Shown here piece by piece: positions 8,879-18,574 of a stretch of DNA of 64,000 nt. The DNA is from SAR324 cluster bacterium REDSEA-S27_B3 (GTDB lineage: Bacteria > SAR324 > NAC60-12): assembly GCA_001627865.1 (NCBI GenBank), contig LUQO01000045.1, forward strand, positions 37,728-101,727, written 5' to 3'. Both the position numbers and the translations under genes were made by a program. Under the pieces are notes generated by a model. That model ran no database searches. It saw only the letters and a program-made list of their open reading frames with translations, and was not told where the DNA came from. Each line of letters opens with the position of its first letter. The stretch's first letter is position 1.

Positions 8879-9580
8879 ATGGGAATCCTGTCACGTATAT
8901 TTAATCTGTTTCGAGCAACTACCAGCGATATTCTTGACAAAGCAGAAGATCCAGAAAAAATGATTAAGCAAATGATCGCTGATCTGGAGGAGCAAAAAAG
9001 AAAAGCTAAACAGCAAATGACTGAGGCATTAGCGCTACAAAAACGTTTGGAACGCGACACAGAAAAAGAACATCAGGAAGCAGAGAAATGGGAGGAAAAA
9101 GCAATACTTGCAGTGCAAAATGAAAAGGATGATTTAGCCAAGGAAGCCCTCACACGTAAAAAAGAACATCTACGAAGGGCTGCAGAATTCGAAAAGCAAC
9201 TGGAATTGCATCAAAACAACGCAGATGCACTCCGGGAAAGTTACCAAACTTTGGAAGACAAGATTGACGAAATTAAACGCAAGCAGGGTCTCTTGTCAGT
9301 AAAACAAAAACAGGCTGAAGCACAGGAAAAAATTTATCAGACTATAGAAGGACTAGGTGGCACATCCGGAATCATGGATACAATTGAACGTGCTGAAGAA
9401 AAAGTGGAAAACTTGCAGGCCCGGGCAGAAGCATATCAGGAGATCAGCATGGAATCTGGTCAGGAAAGTTTAGAAAAAAAATTTGAGGAATTAGAGCATG
9501 ATTCTCCTGATATGGAGTCAGAATTGCTTGAACTGAAAAAACGGGCTGCGCTCCCTGTTCCAGAAGAAAAAACTGACTGA
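8879..9580 (+). CDS. pspA: PspA/IM30 family membrane-stress protein
   Basis: This 233-aa protein is almost wholly a coiled coil. Its N-terminus is an amphipathic helix typical of PspA/Vipp1 (MGILSRIFNLFRATTSDILD, then AEDPEKMIKQMIADLEE). PspA-family proteins polymerise on the inner membrane to maintain its integrity under stress. The gene sits 21 bp after rpoN. In enterobacteria psp operons are sigma-54 dependent, so the linkage is suggestive, but I see no -24/-12 promoter in the short gap. No pspF, pspB or pspC is present. Confidence 0.88.
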   Translation: MGILSRIFNLFRATTSDILDKAEDPEKMIKQMIADLEEQKRKAKQQMTEALALQKRLERDTEKEHQEAEKWEEKAILAVQNEKDDLAKEALTRKKEHLRRAAEFEKQLELHQNNADALRESYQTLEDKIDEIKRKQGLLSVKQKQAEAQEKIYQTIEGLGGTSGIMDTIERAEEKVENLQARAEAYQEISMESGQESLEKKFEELEHDSPDMESELLELKKRAALPVPEEKTD

Positions 9581-9665
9581 AAAAATAAAAATTGCAATTA
9601 TTGAACTAACAGGCGATAATTGAAAGTTTAATTATTATAATTTTTCCAACATAATCAGGACATTC

Positions 9666-9884
9666 ATGCCAATCAAAGTTGAAGTACGTGACGGCAACGT
9701 CGGAAGATCAATGATGCAGTTAAAACGGACCTTGATAAGGGAGGGTCTTTTTAAGGAAATAAAAAAAAGGAAATATCACTGCAAGCCCTCATTAGCAAAG
9801 CGTCTCAAGCGGGAAGCTGCAGCTAAGCAACGCAACAAAGATCTAAAACGGGAAATCCGAGCTGCTCTTAAAGCAGATTTCTGA
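9666..9884 (+). CDS. rpsU: Ribosomal protein bS21
   Basis: At 72 aa this is the normal length of bS21, a small basic protein of the 30S platform near the anti-Shine-Dalgarno region. Family features run throughout: MPIKVEVRDGN, then MMQLKRTLIREGLF, KKRKYHCKPS and a Lys/Arg-rich C-terminal helix. An AT-rich 85-bp gap separates it from pspA. Confidence 0.95.
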   Translation: MPIKVEVRDGNVGRSMMQLKRTLIREGLFKEIKKRKYHCKPSLAKRLKREAAAKQRNKDLKREIRAALKADF

Positions 9885-10155
9885 GAGTCGCCTGCACTGA
9901 AAAACAGGTCGGATTTCTAAGTTTTGACCTTCCTGCCATATTTCACTCTAATTCCCAGAGACATACTTTTTCTGAAGAGATTAGCGAGAGTTAATCTCAT
10001 CACTGTAATCAATTTTAATGATTACTGTCCTATTGAATCCCATTACCAATACATACAAATAAAAAAATCATTTCGGGATGAATCTCGCAATTTATCTGGG
10101 ATGTTGTTCAAGAAAGAATGTAATGCAAACCATCGCCATTCAGTCAAGGGATGTT

Positions 10156-10806
10156 CTAGGCTGCAGGGTTTTCATCAAGTCGTAATCTGCCTTTTAAATC
10201 AGGTAATTGTCTATTTGAAGGAAAGTCATAAGCGGTGGGAGGATTCAGTTTTCCGGCCAGAAATATGAGCAGTTTGTATAAGATAGTAAATATTCCGGAA
10301 ATGAAGGGCAACGGAGACAGCACATGATACATACGAAATACTGACAAAATCAACATTGCAGCAATAAAGGTAATGCTTAATTCTGTATTAATTGACGTTT
10401 CCATCCAGGCAACTGCCAATTTGCCGGCATATCCATTTTGCCAGAAATATAAATCAACTGAATTTAATATTTCGGTTTTGATTGAAATTTCATGCACAAT
10501 CGAAAGGACAAAGACAATCACTAACGCATAATATGTGCCGAAAAATCCTGATATTCTACGAGGATAATGTAAAATTATCCTCACAAACAGCCATGGGAGA
10601 AGTAGAGAGGATGGGCCAAATACTTCCAGTAATGTGCCTCCGATTAATGCTCCAATCAAGCCCGTCCAGTTACTTATTCCATCAAAAGGATACAACTGAT
10701 TAAAAATTGTTGGATCATGAAAATCCGCAGTCATAATAGACAACATCAGGAAAAAACCAATTGCCCCGAAAAAAAGATAATCTATGCGCATCTTTATTAA
10801 ACTCAT
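10156..10806 (-). CDS. Stand-alone FtsK-like 4TM membrane-domain protein
   Basis: This 216-aa protein resembles only the N-terminal 4TM domain of the DNA translocase FtsK: LFFGAIGFFLMLSIMTADFHDP, then SNWTGLIGALIGGTLLEVFG and LLPWLFVRIILHYPRRISG. About five hydrophobic segments are visible, followed by a short cytoplasmic tail ending LPDLKGRLRLDENPAA. There is no linker, no Walker ATPase and no gamma domain, and no frame in the 271 bp after the stop continues the protein. Whether it is a truncated gene or a genuine separate membrane component is unclear. It follows coaD by 19 bp and is the last gene of the trpB-to-coaD run. Confidence 0.65.
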   Translation of the reverse strand: MSLIKMRIDYLFFGAIGFFLMLSIMTADFHDPTIFNQLYPFDGISNWTGLIGALIGGTLLEVFGPSSLLLPWLFVRIILHYPRRISGFFGTYYALVIVFVLSIVHEISIKTEILNSVDLYFWQNGYAGKLAVAWMETSINTELSITFIAAMLILSVFRMYHVLSPLPFISGIFTILYKLLIFLAGKLNPPTAYDFPSNRQLPDLKGRLRLDENPAA

Positions 10807-10825
10807 GCTTTTGGTTTGTATTGGT

Positions 10826-11323
10826 TTATGAGTTAGAACCTTTTTGGATTATTTTCTTTACTATTTCTGCTACCGAAGGCAATACATAAGCCTCAATGGA
10901 TTCACCCAGATATGCAAGTTCACGAACAAGAGTTGAATTGATGGCAAAAAGATCAGGTTTACCAAACAAGCAAAAAGTCTCAATTTCCGGATCAATACCT
11001 TTGTTACCTACCGCTTGCTGAAATTCTCCTTGGAAATCATCCAGACTGCGTAATCCCTTAACAATTGTTTTCGCGTTCCGTTCCTGCACGTAGCGAATTG
11101 TTGAACCTGTAAAGGATTCAACAGTTACATTTGTTAAATTATAGTGCCTCACGTATTCATTCATCATCTGCTTTCGCACCTCTGCATCAAAGATATAATG
11201 TTTCTCAAGATTCATAGCCGCTGACCAGAAAACATGATCAAACTGCTTTGTTGTTCTTACCAGGATGTCGGCATGACCATAAGTTGGAGGATTTGCACTT
11301 GTTGGGTAAACTGCAATTCGCAT
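10826..11323 (-). CDS. coaD: Phosphopantetheine adenylyltransferase (CoaD)
   Basis: CoaD transfers AMP from ATP to 4'-phosphopantetheine, the fourth step of coenzyme A synthesis. At 165 aa the length is normal. The nucleotidyltransferase motif is present as TYGHAD (T/HxGH), and the CoaD-specific stretches KGLRSLDDFQGEF and INSTLVRELA are clear. The N-terminal loop reads YPTSANPPTYGH where CoaD usually has YPGTFDPxTxGH, so the protein is somewhat diverged. Downstream of mutS by 50 bp, upstream of the FtsK-like gene by 19 bp. Confidence 0.85.
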   Translation of the reverse strand: MRIAVYPTSANPPTYGHADILVRTTKQFDHVFWSAAMNLEKHYIFDAEVRKQMMNEYVRHYNLTNVTVESFTGSTIRYVQERNAKTIVKGLRSLDDFQGEFQQAVGNKGIDPEIETFCLFGKPDLFAINSTLVRELAYLGESIEAYVLPSVAEIVKKIIQKGSNS

Positions 11324-11373
11324 CTTTTGGAATTCTGTTAAGGGTTACTATTCAGACTGGTGCCCTTTTTGCT

Positions 11374-14154
11374 CTAGTTTTTTAGTCTATCGGTTAATTC
11401 ATGAAGAAAATTCAAAGCCTGCAATGGAGTCATCTCATTTAAATTAAGTTTTCGTAACTCATCAAGATAAAGTGATTCTTCCGGAAACATCGATAGCTGA
11501 GGATCTGTATCTCCGGAATCATACCAGGCATTGATAGGCTTTTCGCTTATCTCCGCAGGTAATTCCTGATTTTTTTCTGTCTTATTATTATGTACAGGCA
11601 AATGGTGGACCATTGATGTCTCTTCCAGTTGTTCCATCACAACAAGCGCGCGTTTGACCACACTTTTTGGCAATCCCGCAAGCCTTGCTACTTGGACACC
11701 ATAACTTTTATCTGCTTCTCCGGATACAATTTTGCGCAAAAAAACTATTTGCTCTCCTTCCTCCTCAACACGCACACTAAAATTTTCAATTCCTTTAAGC
11801 TCTTGTGAAAGTGCTGTCAATTCATGATAATGTGTAGCGCAAAGCGTGAGGGCGTTCAATTTGTGTAAATGCTCAACTATAGCCCAGGCAATACTGATTC
11901 CATCGAAGGTACTTGTTCCCCGCCCTATTTCATCCAGAATTATTAAACTGCGATCAGTAGCATTGTTTAAAATTGCAGAAGCTTCGTTCATTTCCAGCAT
12001 AAAAGTGCTTTGACCGAGCGTAAGATTATCTGATGCTCCAACTCGAGTAAAAATTCGATCTACCACAGAAAACTCAGATTTGGAAGCGGCGACAAAACAG
12101 CCGCATTGTGCCATCAATATATTCAAGGCAACCTGCCTCATGTAAGTCGACTTCCCAGCCATGTTCGGACCTGTAATCAACATGATCCTGCACTTAGTTT
12201 CCTGTAAATCCAAATCATTAGGTACAAATGCTTCCCCCAAATCAATTCTCTCAATCACCGGGTGACGACTGTCTTTGAGAAACATTTTTCTTGGAGCCTC
12301 CAGTGCCTGCAAAACTGGACGAACATAGTGATTATGTTCCGCTACATGTGCCAATCCTGCCAGTGTATCAGCAACAGCAATGTTTTGTGCCGTTTGCTGT
12401 ACACGTTTTATCTGTGAATTAAGCTCAGTTTTTAATTCCAAGAAAAGTTCATATTCGAGCTCAGCAATCCGTTCTTCAGCAGTCAGTATTTTTTCCTCAA
12501 ATTCTTTTAGATCAGCTGTGATGTACCGTTCAGCATTCACTAAGGTTTGTTTTCGTATGTAATAATCCGGAACAGAAGATTTATAAACGTTACTGACTTC
12601 AAGGTAATAGCCAAAAACTTTGTTGAAACTGATTTTTAAAGAGGCAATCCCGGTTTGTTCTCTTTCCCGCAGCAGCATTTGATTTAAATATTCTTTGGAA
12701 TTTCTGGAAATATCACGTAACTGATCCAATTCTTTTGAAACTCCATCAGCAATATAACCACCTTCCCTGAGTTTTACTGATGGTGAGTGCTTTAATCGCT
12801 GATTCAGCAAGTTCAGCAAATCTATGAGGGGATCAAAATTGTCGGCAATCGTTTTCAGCAATAACGATCTTAATTCAGCAAAATAGACTGGCAGATTTTG
12901 CACCGGCTCAAGTGATTCCCGCAGAGCCACAAGATCGTTCACACCAACCACAGGCAGAGTGATGCGCCCCATGATGCGTGGCAAATCCTGAATCGTTTCC
13001 AGACTTTGACGAAATTTCTCACAGAGCATAAAATTATTTCTGAACTCTTCAACACCGTCAAAACGCTGATTAATTTCATCAACATCAAGCAGAGGTTGAC
13101 GAAGCCACTGCCTGAAAAGTCTTGCGCCCATTGGAGTCTGGGTGTGATTCAGAACATGAAAAAGTGTATGTTTTCTAACTCCGGACTGACTTTCAAACAA
13201 TTCCAAATTGGCCACTGTTGCCTCATCCAGCAGCATCGATTTTTCAAAGACATGTCTTCTCAAGGATGTTAAATGACTCAAATCACATTTTTGAGTTTCT
13301 TCCAAATAACGTAATAAAGCCCCTGCAGCAGAAATTCCATGGGGCAAATCATCAATACCGAATCCGGAAAGATTCAATGTTCTGAAATATTTTTTCAAAC
13401 TGCGCTGAGTTGCTGCCGGATCAAAATAATAAGGATCAATGAAATTAAATCTTCCAGTTGAAGGAAAAACCTTTTCATTTGGAATTTCAGTTCCTTTACC
13501 CGGATATGTTATAGAATCGATTTCAACTCTATTTGATCTGTCGAGTAACTGCCCCATGCGTTGTACCAGTTCTTCCAGAAACATGGACTCAGCCTCTGAT
13601 CTGCTTTGTGTCAATATAATTTCCTGAGGAGTAAGTTGAGCCAGAAAGTCGTAAAAACGGTGAGATTCATTTAATTGAAACTCTGCCACCTCAAACTCTC
13701 CTGTAGAAAGATCGGCAAAAGCAATACCTAAACACTTAGAGCGCAATACAACATTAACTGACAATAAATAATGATTCCTGTCAGGATCAATCAATTGTGG
13801 AGAAACGGTTGTACCAGGTGTTACCACCCTCACTACATCTCTGTTAACAAGACCCTGTGCTTTTGCAGGATCTTCCATCTGCTCACAAATTGCCACCTTG
13901 TAGCCTGCAGCAGTCAACTTGTTCAAATATTGCTCATAAGCTTTATACGGCACACCGCACATAGGTAATGAATTTTCCTTGTTTTTGTCACGTGACGTCA
14001 GTGCAATTTGTAGAATTTTGGCGCCCACAATTGCGTCATCTCCAAACATTTCATAAAAATCACCCATCCGATAAAATAGCAGCTTATCCGGATGTTCCCG
14101 TTTGATTGCGTTGAATTGGCGCATCATGGGAGTTTCTGCTTGAGGAACTGACAT
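11374..14154 (-). CDS. mutS: DNA mismatch repair protein MutS
   Basis: This 926-aa protein is a full-length MutS1. The mismatch-wedging Phe-x-Glu motif is at residues 33-35 (RMGDFYEMFGDD). The Walker A site lies near residue 662 (GPNMAGKST), followed by the DEIGRGTSTFDG Walker B/signature region near 740 and the ATHYHEL H-loop. The C-terminal tail (MTPLQALNFLHELTDRLK) is the beta-clamp/tetramerisation helix region. It recognises base mismatches and recruits MutL. It sits in the minus-strand run downstream of trpA and phyH, with spacing of 28 bp. Confidence 0.98.
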   Translation of the reverse strand: MSVPQAETPMMRQFNAIKREHPDKLLFYRMGDFYEMFGDDAIVGAKILQIALTSRDKNKENSLPMCGVPYKAYEQYLNKLTAAGYKVAICEQMEDPAKAQGLVNRDVVRVVTPGTTVSPQLIDPDRNHYLLSVNVVLRSKCLGIAFADLSTGEFEVAEFQLNESHRFYDFLAQLTPQEIILTQSRSEAESMFLEELVQRMGQLLDRSNRVEIDSITYPGKGTEIPNEKVFPSTGRFNFIDPYYFDPAATQRSLKKYFRTLNLSGFGIDDLPHGISAAGALLRYLEETQKCDLSHLTSLRRHVFEKSMLLDEATVANLELFESQSGVRKHTLFHVLNHTQTPMGARLFRQWLRQPLLDVDEINQRFDGVEEFRNNFMLCEKFRQSLETIQDLPRIMGRITLPVVGVNDLVALRESLEPVQNLPVYFAELRSLLLKTIADNFDPLIDLLNLLNQRLKHSPSVKLREGGYIADGVSKELDQLRDISRNSKEYLNQMLLREREQTGIASLKISFNKVFGYYLEVSNVYKSSVPDYYIRKQTLVNAERYITADLKEFEEKILTAEERIAELEYELFLELKTELNSQIKRVQQTAQNIAVADTLAGLAHVAEHNHYVRPVLQALEAPRKMFLKDSRHPVIERIDLGEAFVPNDLDLQETKCRIMLITGPNMAGKSTYMRQVALNILMAQCGCFVAASKSEFSVVDRIFTRVGASDNLTLGQSTFMLEMNEASAILNNATDRSLIILDEIGRGTSTFDGISIAWAIVEHLHKLNALTLCATHYHELTALSQELKGIENFSVRVEEEGEQIVFLRKIVSGEADKSYGVQVARLAGLPKSVVKRALVVMEQLEETSMVHHLPVHNNKTEKNQELPAEISEKPINAWYDSGDTDPQLSMFPEESLYLDELRKLNLNEMTPLQALNFLHELTDRLKN

Positions 14155-14182
14155 GCGCTTATGCGTGAAAGTTGGTAGGTAT

Positions 14183-14998
14183 TTATTTAGCCCTATTTAC
14201 AGGCCAGGTAAGTGGGAATAATTTATGATCCATCGGCATCCCGGCTGGTAATTGCTCTGATAGTCCGGCGAAATCAGGTGAGGTTTTCCAGCTGCGAGGA
14301 GCATGTATTATGTCATCCCCTAACATCCGTACAGAAAATACTCGGCGAAGCGCCTTTGTTCCCGCTCCGCTGTGCAATGTAAGCATGTGAAAAGCCACAG
14401 CATCTCCCGGTTCAAGTTCCCATTTTAAAACTCGAAATTTATCCGGATTCGCGTCTATATCCGGAATTTCACTTAGACTGCCCTCCGGAAACCACTTCGC
14501 TTGATTTTCAAGGAAATTTCTTGGCATATACCATTGCCCCTTGTGGGAACTGGCAACCAGTTCAATTGTCCACTCAATTGGTACAGGATCAACCGGAATC
14601 CAAAAACTGATATTTTGCCTTCCTTCAATGTTATAATATGGCTGGTCCTGATGCCAGGGGGTCCTTTGTATAGTCCCCTTTTTCTTTACAAGCATGTGGT
14701 CATGAAATAGTCGCACCTGCTTAGAGCACATCAGTTTTGCTGCAACTTCCGATATTGCACTCTCGAAAATAATCCTCCTGTAAGATGGATTCTCCTGCCA
14801 GGTGCAAAAATCTTCAAGAAACCAGCCTGGATCATCTTCACTACTGGCAATCTTGGAATTTGGACTGGGATTGGAAATGTTTGCGTCAATTGCTTCACGC
14901 AAGTCTGTGACTTCTTCTTCATTGAGAAGGTTCTTAATCAGCACAGCACCATCATCATGATATGCTTTAATATCGGCTTCACTTATATTAAAAGACAT
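14183..14998 (-). CDS. Phytanoyl-CoA dioxygenase (PhyH) family oxygenase
   Basis: This 271-aa protein has the iron/2-oxoglutarate oxygenase fold of the PhyH family. The first two metal ligands are in TPWHQDQPYYN (HxD) near residues 117-120. The distal histidine and 2-oxoglutarate arginine region is FHMLTLHSGAGTKALRRVFS near residue 215. Substrates in this family range from phytanoyl-CoA to ectoine and secondary metabolites, so the substrate is not assignable. It lies 11 bp after trpA and 28 bp before mutS, so it is probably co-transcribed, although no pathway link is evident. Confidence 0.85.
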   Translation of the reverse strand: MSFNISEADIKAYHDDGAVLIKNLLNEEEVTDLREAIDANISNPSPNSKIASSEDDPGWFLEDFCTWQENPSYRRIIFESAISEVAAKLMCSKQVRLFHDHMLVKKKGTIQRTPWHQDQPYYNIEGRQNISFWIPVDPVPIEWTIELVASSHKGQWYMPRNFLENQAKWFPEGSLSEIPDIDANPDKFRVLKWELEPGDAVAFHMLTLHSGAGTKALRRVFSVRMLGDDIIHAPRSWKTSPDFAGLSEQLPAGMPMDHKLFPLTWPVNRAK

Positions 14999-15009
14999 AT
15001 ACCCTGAAA

Positions 15010-15786
15010 TTATTCCCTTGCTTCAGCTAATGAATTCAAGTGCCTGCGATAGGCAGCATCACCTTCAGTCTCCCACGTTTTCAGCAAGGCAGTGCCAACG
15101 ATTGCTATTTCTGCCTTTCCATGCAACATATGCAGATCCTCAGGTTTTGATAAACCAAATCCAAGGGCAAGCGGCAATCCTGAGAATTTTCTGCATTGCT
15201 GTAAAAATTCTTCCGTAGATTGTTCCAGCACAGTACTTTTCCCTGTTACCCCCTTGCGGGCAACACAATATATTAAACCTCTCCCGTTTGAACATATTCT
15301 CTGCAAACGCTCCTCCTTGTTAGTTGGAGTGCAAAGCATAATTGGATCAAGACCAAGTTCAAGACTGTGATCAAACAGCTCCCCGAATTCTTCATAAGGC
15401 AAATCAGGGATAATGAAGCCTTTTCCTCCATGTTTGCTGATTTTTTCACAATATTCTCTGAAACCCATGGTAAAAGCAGTGTTGCAATAACCCATCATCA
15501 AAACAGGAAAATCAAATTTTTCAGATGCACACTGCATCAATTCGAAATAATCCTTCCACTTAATACCATTCCTGAGTGCTTCCTGATTGGCTTTAACAAA
15601 CAACGGCCCATCAGCCGTTGGTTCACTGAATGGCATTTGTAATTCAACCAGATCTACATCCGCCTCCCCCATCGCCTCAAGCATTTTCCAGTTATCCTCT
15701 AAAGACGGGTAACCAACTACGGCATGGGTCATTAAGAGTATTTTACGTTTTTTAAGACGTTTTCTCAGATATTCTGTTAGTTGCAT
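15010..15786 (-). CDS. trpA: Tryptophan synthase alpha subunit
   Basis: TrpA cleaves indole-3-glycerol phosphate to indole, which is channelled to TrpB. At 258 aa it is of normal length. The catalytic Glu is in DLVELQMPFSEPTADGP, the catalytic Asp in GFIIPDLPYEEFGE, and the phosphate-binding end in IAIVGTALLK. The active-site region reads ELQMPFSEP, where ELGxPFSDP is usual; this resembles divergent TrpA forms. It follows trpB by 35 bp. No other trp genes are in the window. Confidence 0.92.
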   Translation of the reverse strand: MQLTEYLRKRLKKRKILLMTHAVVGYPSLEDNWKMLEAMGEADVDLVELQMPFSEPTADGPLFVKANQEALRNGIKWKDYFELMQCASEKFDFPVLMMGYCNTAFTMGFREYCEKISKHGGKGFIIPDLPYEEFGELFDHSLELGLDPIMLCTPTNKEERLQRICSNGRGLIYCVARKGVTGKSTVLEQSTEEFLQQCRKFSGLPLALGFGLSKPEDLHMLHGKAEIAIVGTALLKTWETEGDAAYRRHLNSLAEARE

Positions 15787-15821
15787 ATAAGCTTAAATCT
15801 GCAAATTTTGGGTTATTAATT

Positions 15822-17066
15822 TTATTGATATTGTGAGGCTTTCTGACGCAAAAATTCCTCCCAATTTTTATCGCCAATTGCTTCAGCAATATTAAAGATA
15901 TCTTTATCTCCACGTCCGGAAAGATTGATTAATACCTGCGTACCATCCGGAATATTCGGCGCTTCTTCAATAACTGAAGCAAACGCGTGGCTGCTTTCCA
16001 GGGCAGGAATGATCCCTTCTGTACGAATGAGATGTTTTGTAGCGGAAATAACCGCATCATCCGCGGCAGCAGTAAAACGGATGCGTTTTTTATCGTGAAG
16101 ATAGCTTAAAATCGGACTGACTCCAATGTAGTCCAGACCCGCCGCAATTGAATGGGTGTGAAGCATTTGGCCTTCTTCGTCCTGGAAGAAATACGTTTTG
16201 TAGCCTTGAGCTATTCCTACATTTCCTCCATAAAATCGCGCCGCATGCGATCCTGTATCAAGTCCATGACCTCCAGCTTCAACACCGATTAATTCCACAG
16301 ATTCATCTTCCAGAAATGGGAGAAAAATGCCGCTTGCATTGGATCCTCCTCCTACACAGGAATAAATTCTGTCAGGCAGTTTCCCTGTTTTGTCAAGCAT
16401 TTGCCGACGCACTTCCTGACCGATGATCGACTGAAACCAGGCAACCATTTCCGGGAAGGGGTGTGGTCCACATGTTGTGCCCAAAACATAATGAGTGGTT
16501 TCCATGCTTTCGGCCCAGTCTCTCATGGATGCGTTGATTGCGTCTTTCAGGGTGGCTGTTCCTTCAGTAACAGAAACAACCTCTGCACCAAGCTGTTCCA
16601 TCCAGAAAACATTTGGTCGTTGGCGCTCCACGTCAACCGAACCCATGTAGATTGTGCATTCCAGTCCCATTCTTGCGGCCATTGTAGCAGTTGCCACTCC
16701 GTGCTGCCCTGCTCCCGTTTCAGCAATCACCCGTGTTTTGCCCATGCGTTTCACTAGTAAACCTTGTCCCATACAATTGTTCGCTTTGTGTGCGCCGGTG
16801 TGGTTCAAGTCTTCACGTTTACAAAAAACAGAAAATTTACTCCCCAATGAATTTGCAAAATTTTCCAGCGGAGTAACAGGAGTAGGCCGGCATGAATAAT
16901 TTTGCATAACATCCACGAAACTCTGCCAGAACTCCGGATCAGCCTTTGCTTCAGCAAATGCGTCAATGAGTTCATCAAAAGTGGTCCTTAATATTTCAGG
17001 AATAAACATACCCCCATATTCACCGTAATATCCGGATTCATTGGGTATAATTGTCTGAGTTGTCAT
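15822..17066 (-). CDS. trpB: Tryptophan synthase beta subunit
   Basis: TrpB joins indole and serine to make tryptophan using pyridoxal phosphate. This 414-aa protein has the family start (GYYGEYGGMFIPEIL) and the PLP lysine in REDLNHTGAHKANN. The phosphate-binding GGGSNA loop (YSCVGGGSNASGIF) and the NLSGRGDKD C-terminal motif are also present. It is a TrpB1 type, consistent with a trpA partner next to it. A sigma-70-like promoter with 17-bp spacing lies upstream. Confidence 0.97.
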   Translation of the reverse strand: MTTQTIIPNESGYYGEYGGMFIPEILRTTFDELIDAFAEAKADPEFWQSFVDVMQNYSCRPTPVTPLENFANSLGSKFSVFCKREDLNHTGAHKANNCMGQGLLVKRMGKTRVIAETGAGQHGVATATMAARMGLECTIYMGSVDVERQRPNVFWMEQLGAEVVSVTEGTATLKDAINASMRDWAESMETTHYVLGTTCGPHPFPEMVAWFQSIIGQEVRRQMLDKTGKLPDRIYSCVGGGSNASGIFLPFLEDESVELIGVEAGGHGLDTGSHAARFYGGNVGIAQGYKTYFFQDEEGQMLHTHSIAAGLDYIGVSPILSYLHDKKRIRFTAAADDAVISATKHLIRTEGIIPALESSHAFASVIEEAPNIPDGTQVLINLSGRGDKDIFNIAEAIGDKNWEEFLRQKASQYQ

Positions 17067-17114
17067 GGAGATGATATTGTATATTTCAATTATATGTTTT
17101 ATGATCCGAGGTAA

Positions 17115-17143
17115 ATTCTACGGACATTTTACATGCTTGTCAA
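17115..17143 (-). promoter_or_regulatory. Sigma-70 promoter for trpBA
   Basis: Minus strand: perfect TTGACA (17143-17138), 17-bp spacer, TAGAAT (17120-17115). The -10 lies about 48 bp before the trpB start codon. No leader peptide or attenuator hairpin is visible in the short leader. Confidence 0.7.
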
Positions 17144-17153
17144 TTAGGCTGTT

Positions 17154-18566
17154 ATGATTAAAAATGGCTCAATTTCTGAGATGGCAATTCAGCAGATTTG
17201 GCTGGAAAAAAATTTTGATCAGAACAATCTGCAAACGGTTTGCGGTCAACCTGTCATAATAGAATTTTCCGGATGGCATAACACCGGAAGCGGACCTGAT
17301 TTTAAGGAGGCACATTTGCAAATCGGAGATCAAGCGCTTTTTGGTGGGGTGGAAATACATTTACAAACTTCCGGATGGTATTCGCATCAGCACCAAAGTA
17401 ATCCGGATTACAATGAAGTGATTTTGCACGTTGTCCTGTACCACAGCGGAAATCGTACAATTGAGCGAGCAGACGGTCGAAAGATTCCGGAACTGGAACT
17501 TGCTCCTTTTTTGATTGATGAACCTTCATGCTCCTCAGCAGACGCAAAATTACAGCTTGAAAAAATGGGAGGTTTGCCGGGACGTTGCGGCATTGCTGTT
17601 ACAGAACAAGGTGCAGGAATTCTGAAGAAAATTCTTGGACATGCTGCAGAAAAACGCATTCAGGAAAAAATGAAGATTTTGCTGGAACGCTGGGAAGAAC
17701 AGCATCCTGAGGAACTGCTGTTTCAACTGTTGTTTAAATCACTGGGTTATTCTCCATTCTCACAGGTATTTGAAGAACTGGCAAAGCAATATCAGTTTAA
17801 GGAGCTTCGCCCATTTTTTCGACAGCCGCAGCGTACTGCAAGAACAATGGTACTGTCACGCTGGTTTGGAGCATGTGGTCTGTTTAATAATAAAAATACA
17901 ATTGCAGATCCAACTGTACGTCATGAGTTTCAGCAATGGAGAGATGCATGGATAGCACTTGAAGATCAACCGAGAGTATCAGGAAAAAATTCACTGGCAC
18001 ATCGTCCACAAAATTCTCCTGAAAGAAGGTTGATGGGAATGTACCACCATTTATGCCGTGTGGCAAATGAAGGTTTGCTCAAACGATGGCTTGTCACACT
18101 CAGCAAACTGGCTGCTTTTACTGATGAGAAAAAATTGAGAAAACACGTATTAACTGAAACAGATCAGTTATTTTCTACTCCGGACTGGGAAGTATGGCAG
18201 AAACATCTTGTTATGGGACAATCAACACAGACAAAATCCACACAATTAGTGGGCAAAGACAGACAAATCATTATCTGGGCAAATGCCCTACTGCCTTTTT
18301 TCCTGGCTTATGCTCGTCAGGGAAAAGAACTGCAACTGGAAAAACTGCTCTTTCGTTTATTTATGATTTTACCGGCAGAAGCTTCTAACAGAAATACTCG
18401 TTTCATGCAGAAACGATTATGGTATTCTGAAATGCCCAAATCTCCTAAACTAAATCTAAACACCTTTGGAAACCGACAGGGTTTGATCCAGATTCATCAA
18501 GATTTTTGCCGCAACTTTTATCAGGGCTGTGTTCGTTGTGAATTGCCCGGACTTTTAGAAGGTTAA
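17154..18566 (+). CDS. DUF2851 family protein
   Basis: This 470-aa protein matches the DUF2851 family in its N-terminal third: QQIWLEKNFD, then NTGSGPDFKEAHLQIG, GGVEIHLQTSGWYSHQH and YNEVILHVVLYH. The function of this family is unknown to me. The EIH, WYSHQH and VILHVV histidines and the GPDF motif look like a possible metal or catalytic site, which is inference. The C-terminus ends in a cysteine pair, FYQGCVRCELPG. The tracked ATG at 17154 is used; an internal ATG at 17181 is possible. It is followed after 8 bp by the first of three lipoprotein genes. Confidence 0.8.
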   Translation: MIKNGSISEMAIQQIWLEKNFDQNNLQTVCGQPVIIEFSGWHNTGSGPDFKEAHLQIGDQALFGGVEIHLQTSGWYSHQHQSNPDYNEVILHVVLYHSGNRTIERADGRKIPELELAPFLIDEPSCSSADAKLQLEKMGGLPGRCGIAVTEQGAGILKKILGHAAEKRIQEKMKILLERWEEQHPEELLFQLLFKSLGYSPFSQVFEELAKQYQFKELRPFFRQPQRTARTMVLSRWFGACGLFNNKNTIADPTVRHEFQQWRDAWIALEDQPRVSGKNSLAHRPQNSPERRLMGMYHHLCRVANEGLLKRWLVTLSKLAAFTDEKKLRKHVLTETDQLFSTPDWEVWQKHLVMGQSTQTKSTQLVGKDRQIIIWANALLPFFLAYARQGKELQLEKLLFRLFMILPAEASNRNTRFMQKRLWYSEMPKSPKLNLNTFGNRQGLIQIHQDFCRNFYQGCVRCELPGLLEG

Positions 18567-18574
18567 TAGCTGCT

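Noticed and set aside
9924-10268. Plus-strand ORF of 114 aa
   Set aside because: It overlaps the FtsK-like gene on the other strand, has no recognisable domain and no ribosome site; most likely a shadow plus intergenic sequence.
10826-11323. NadD-type identity for the nucleotidyltransferase, suggested by the NPPTYGH loop
   Set aside because: The KGLRSLDDFQGEF and INSTLVRE segments and the 165-aa length are specific to CoaD.
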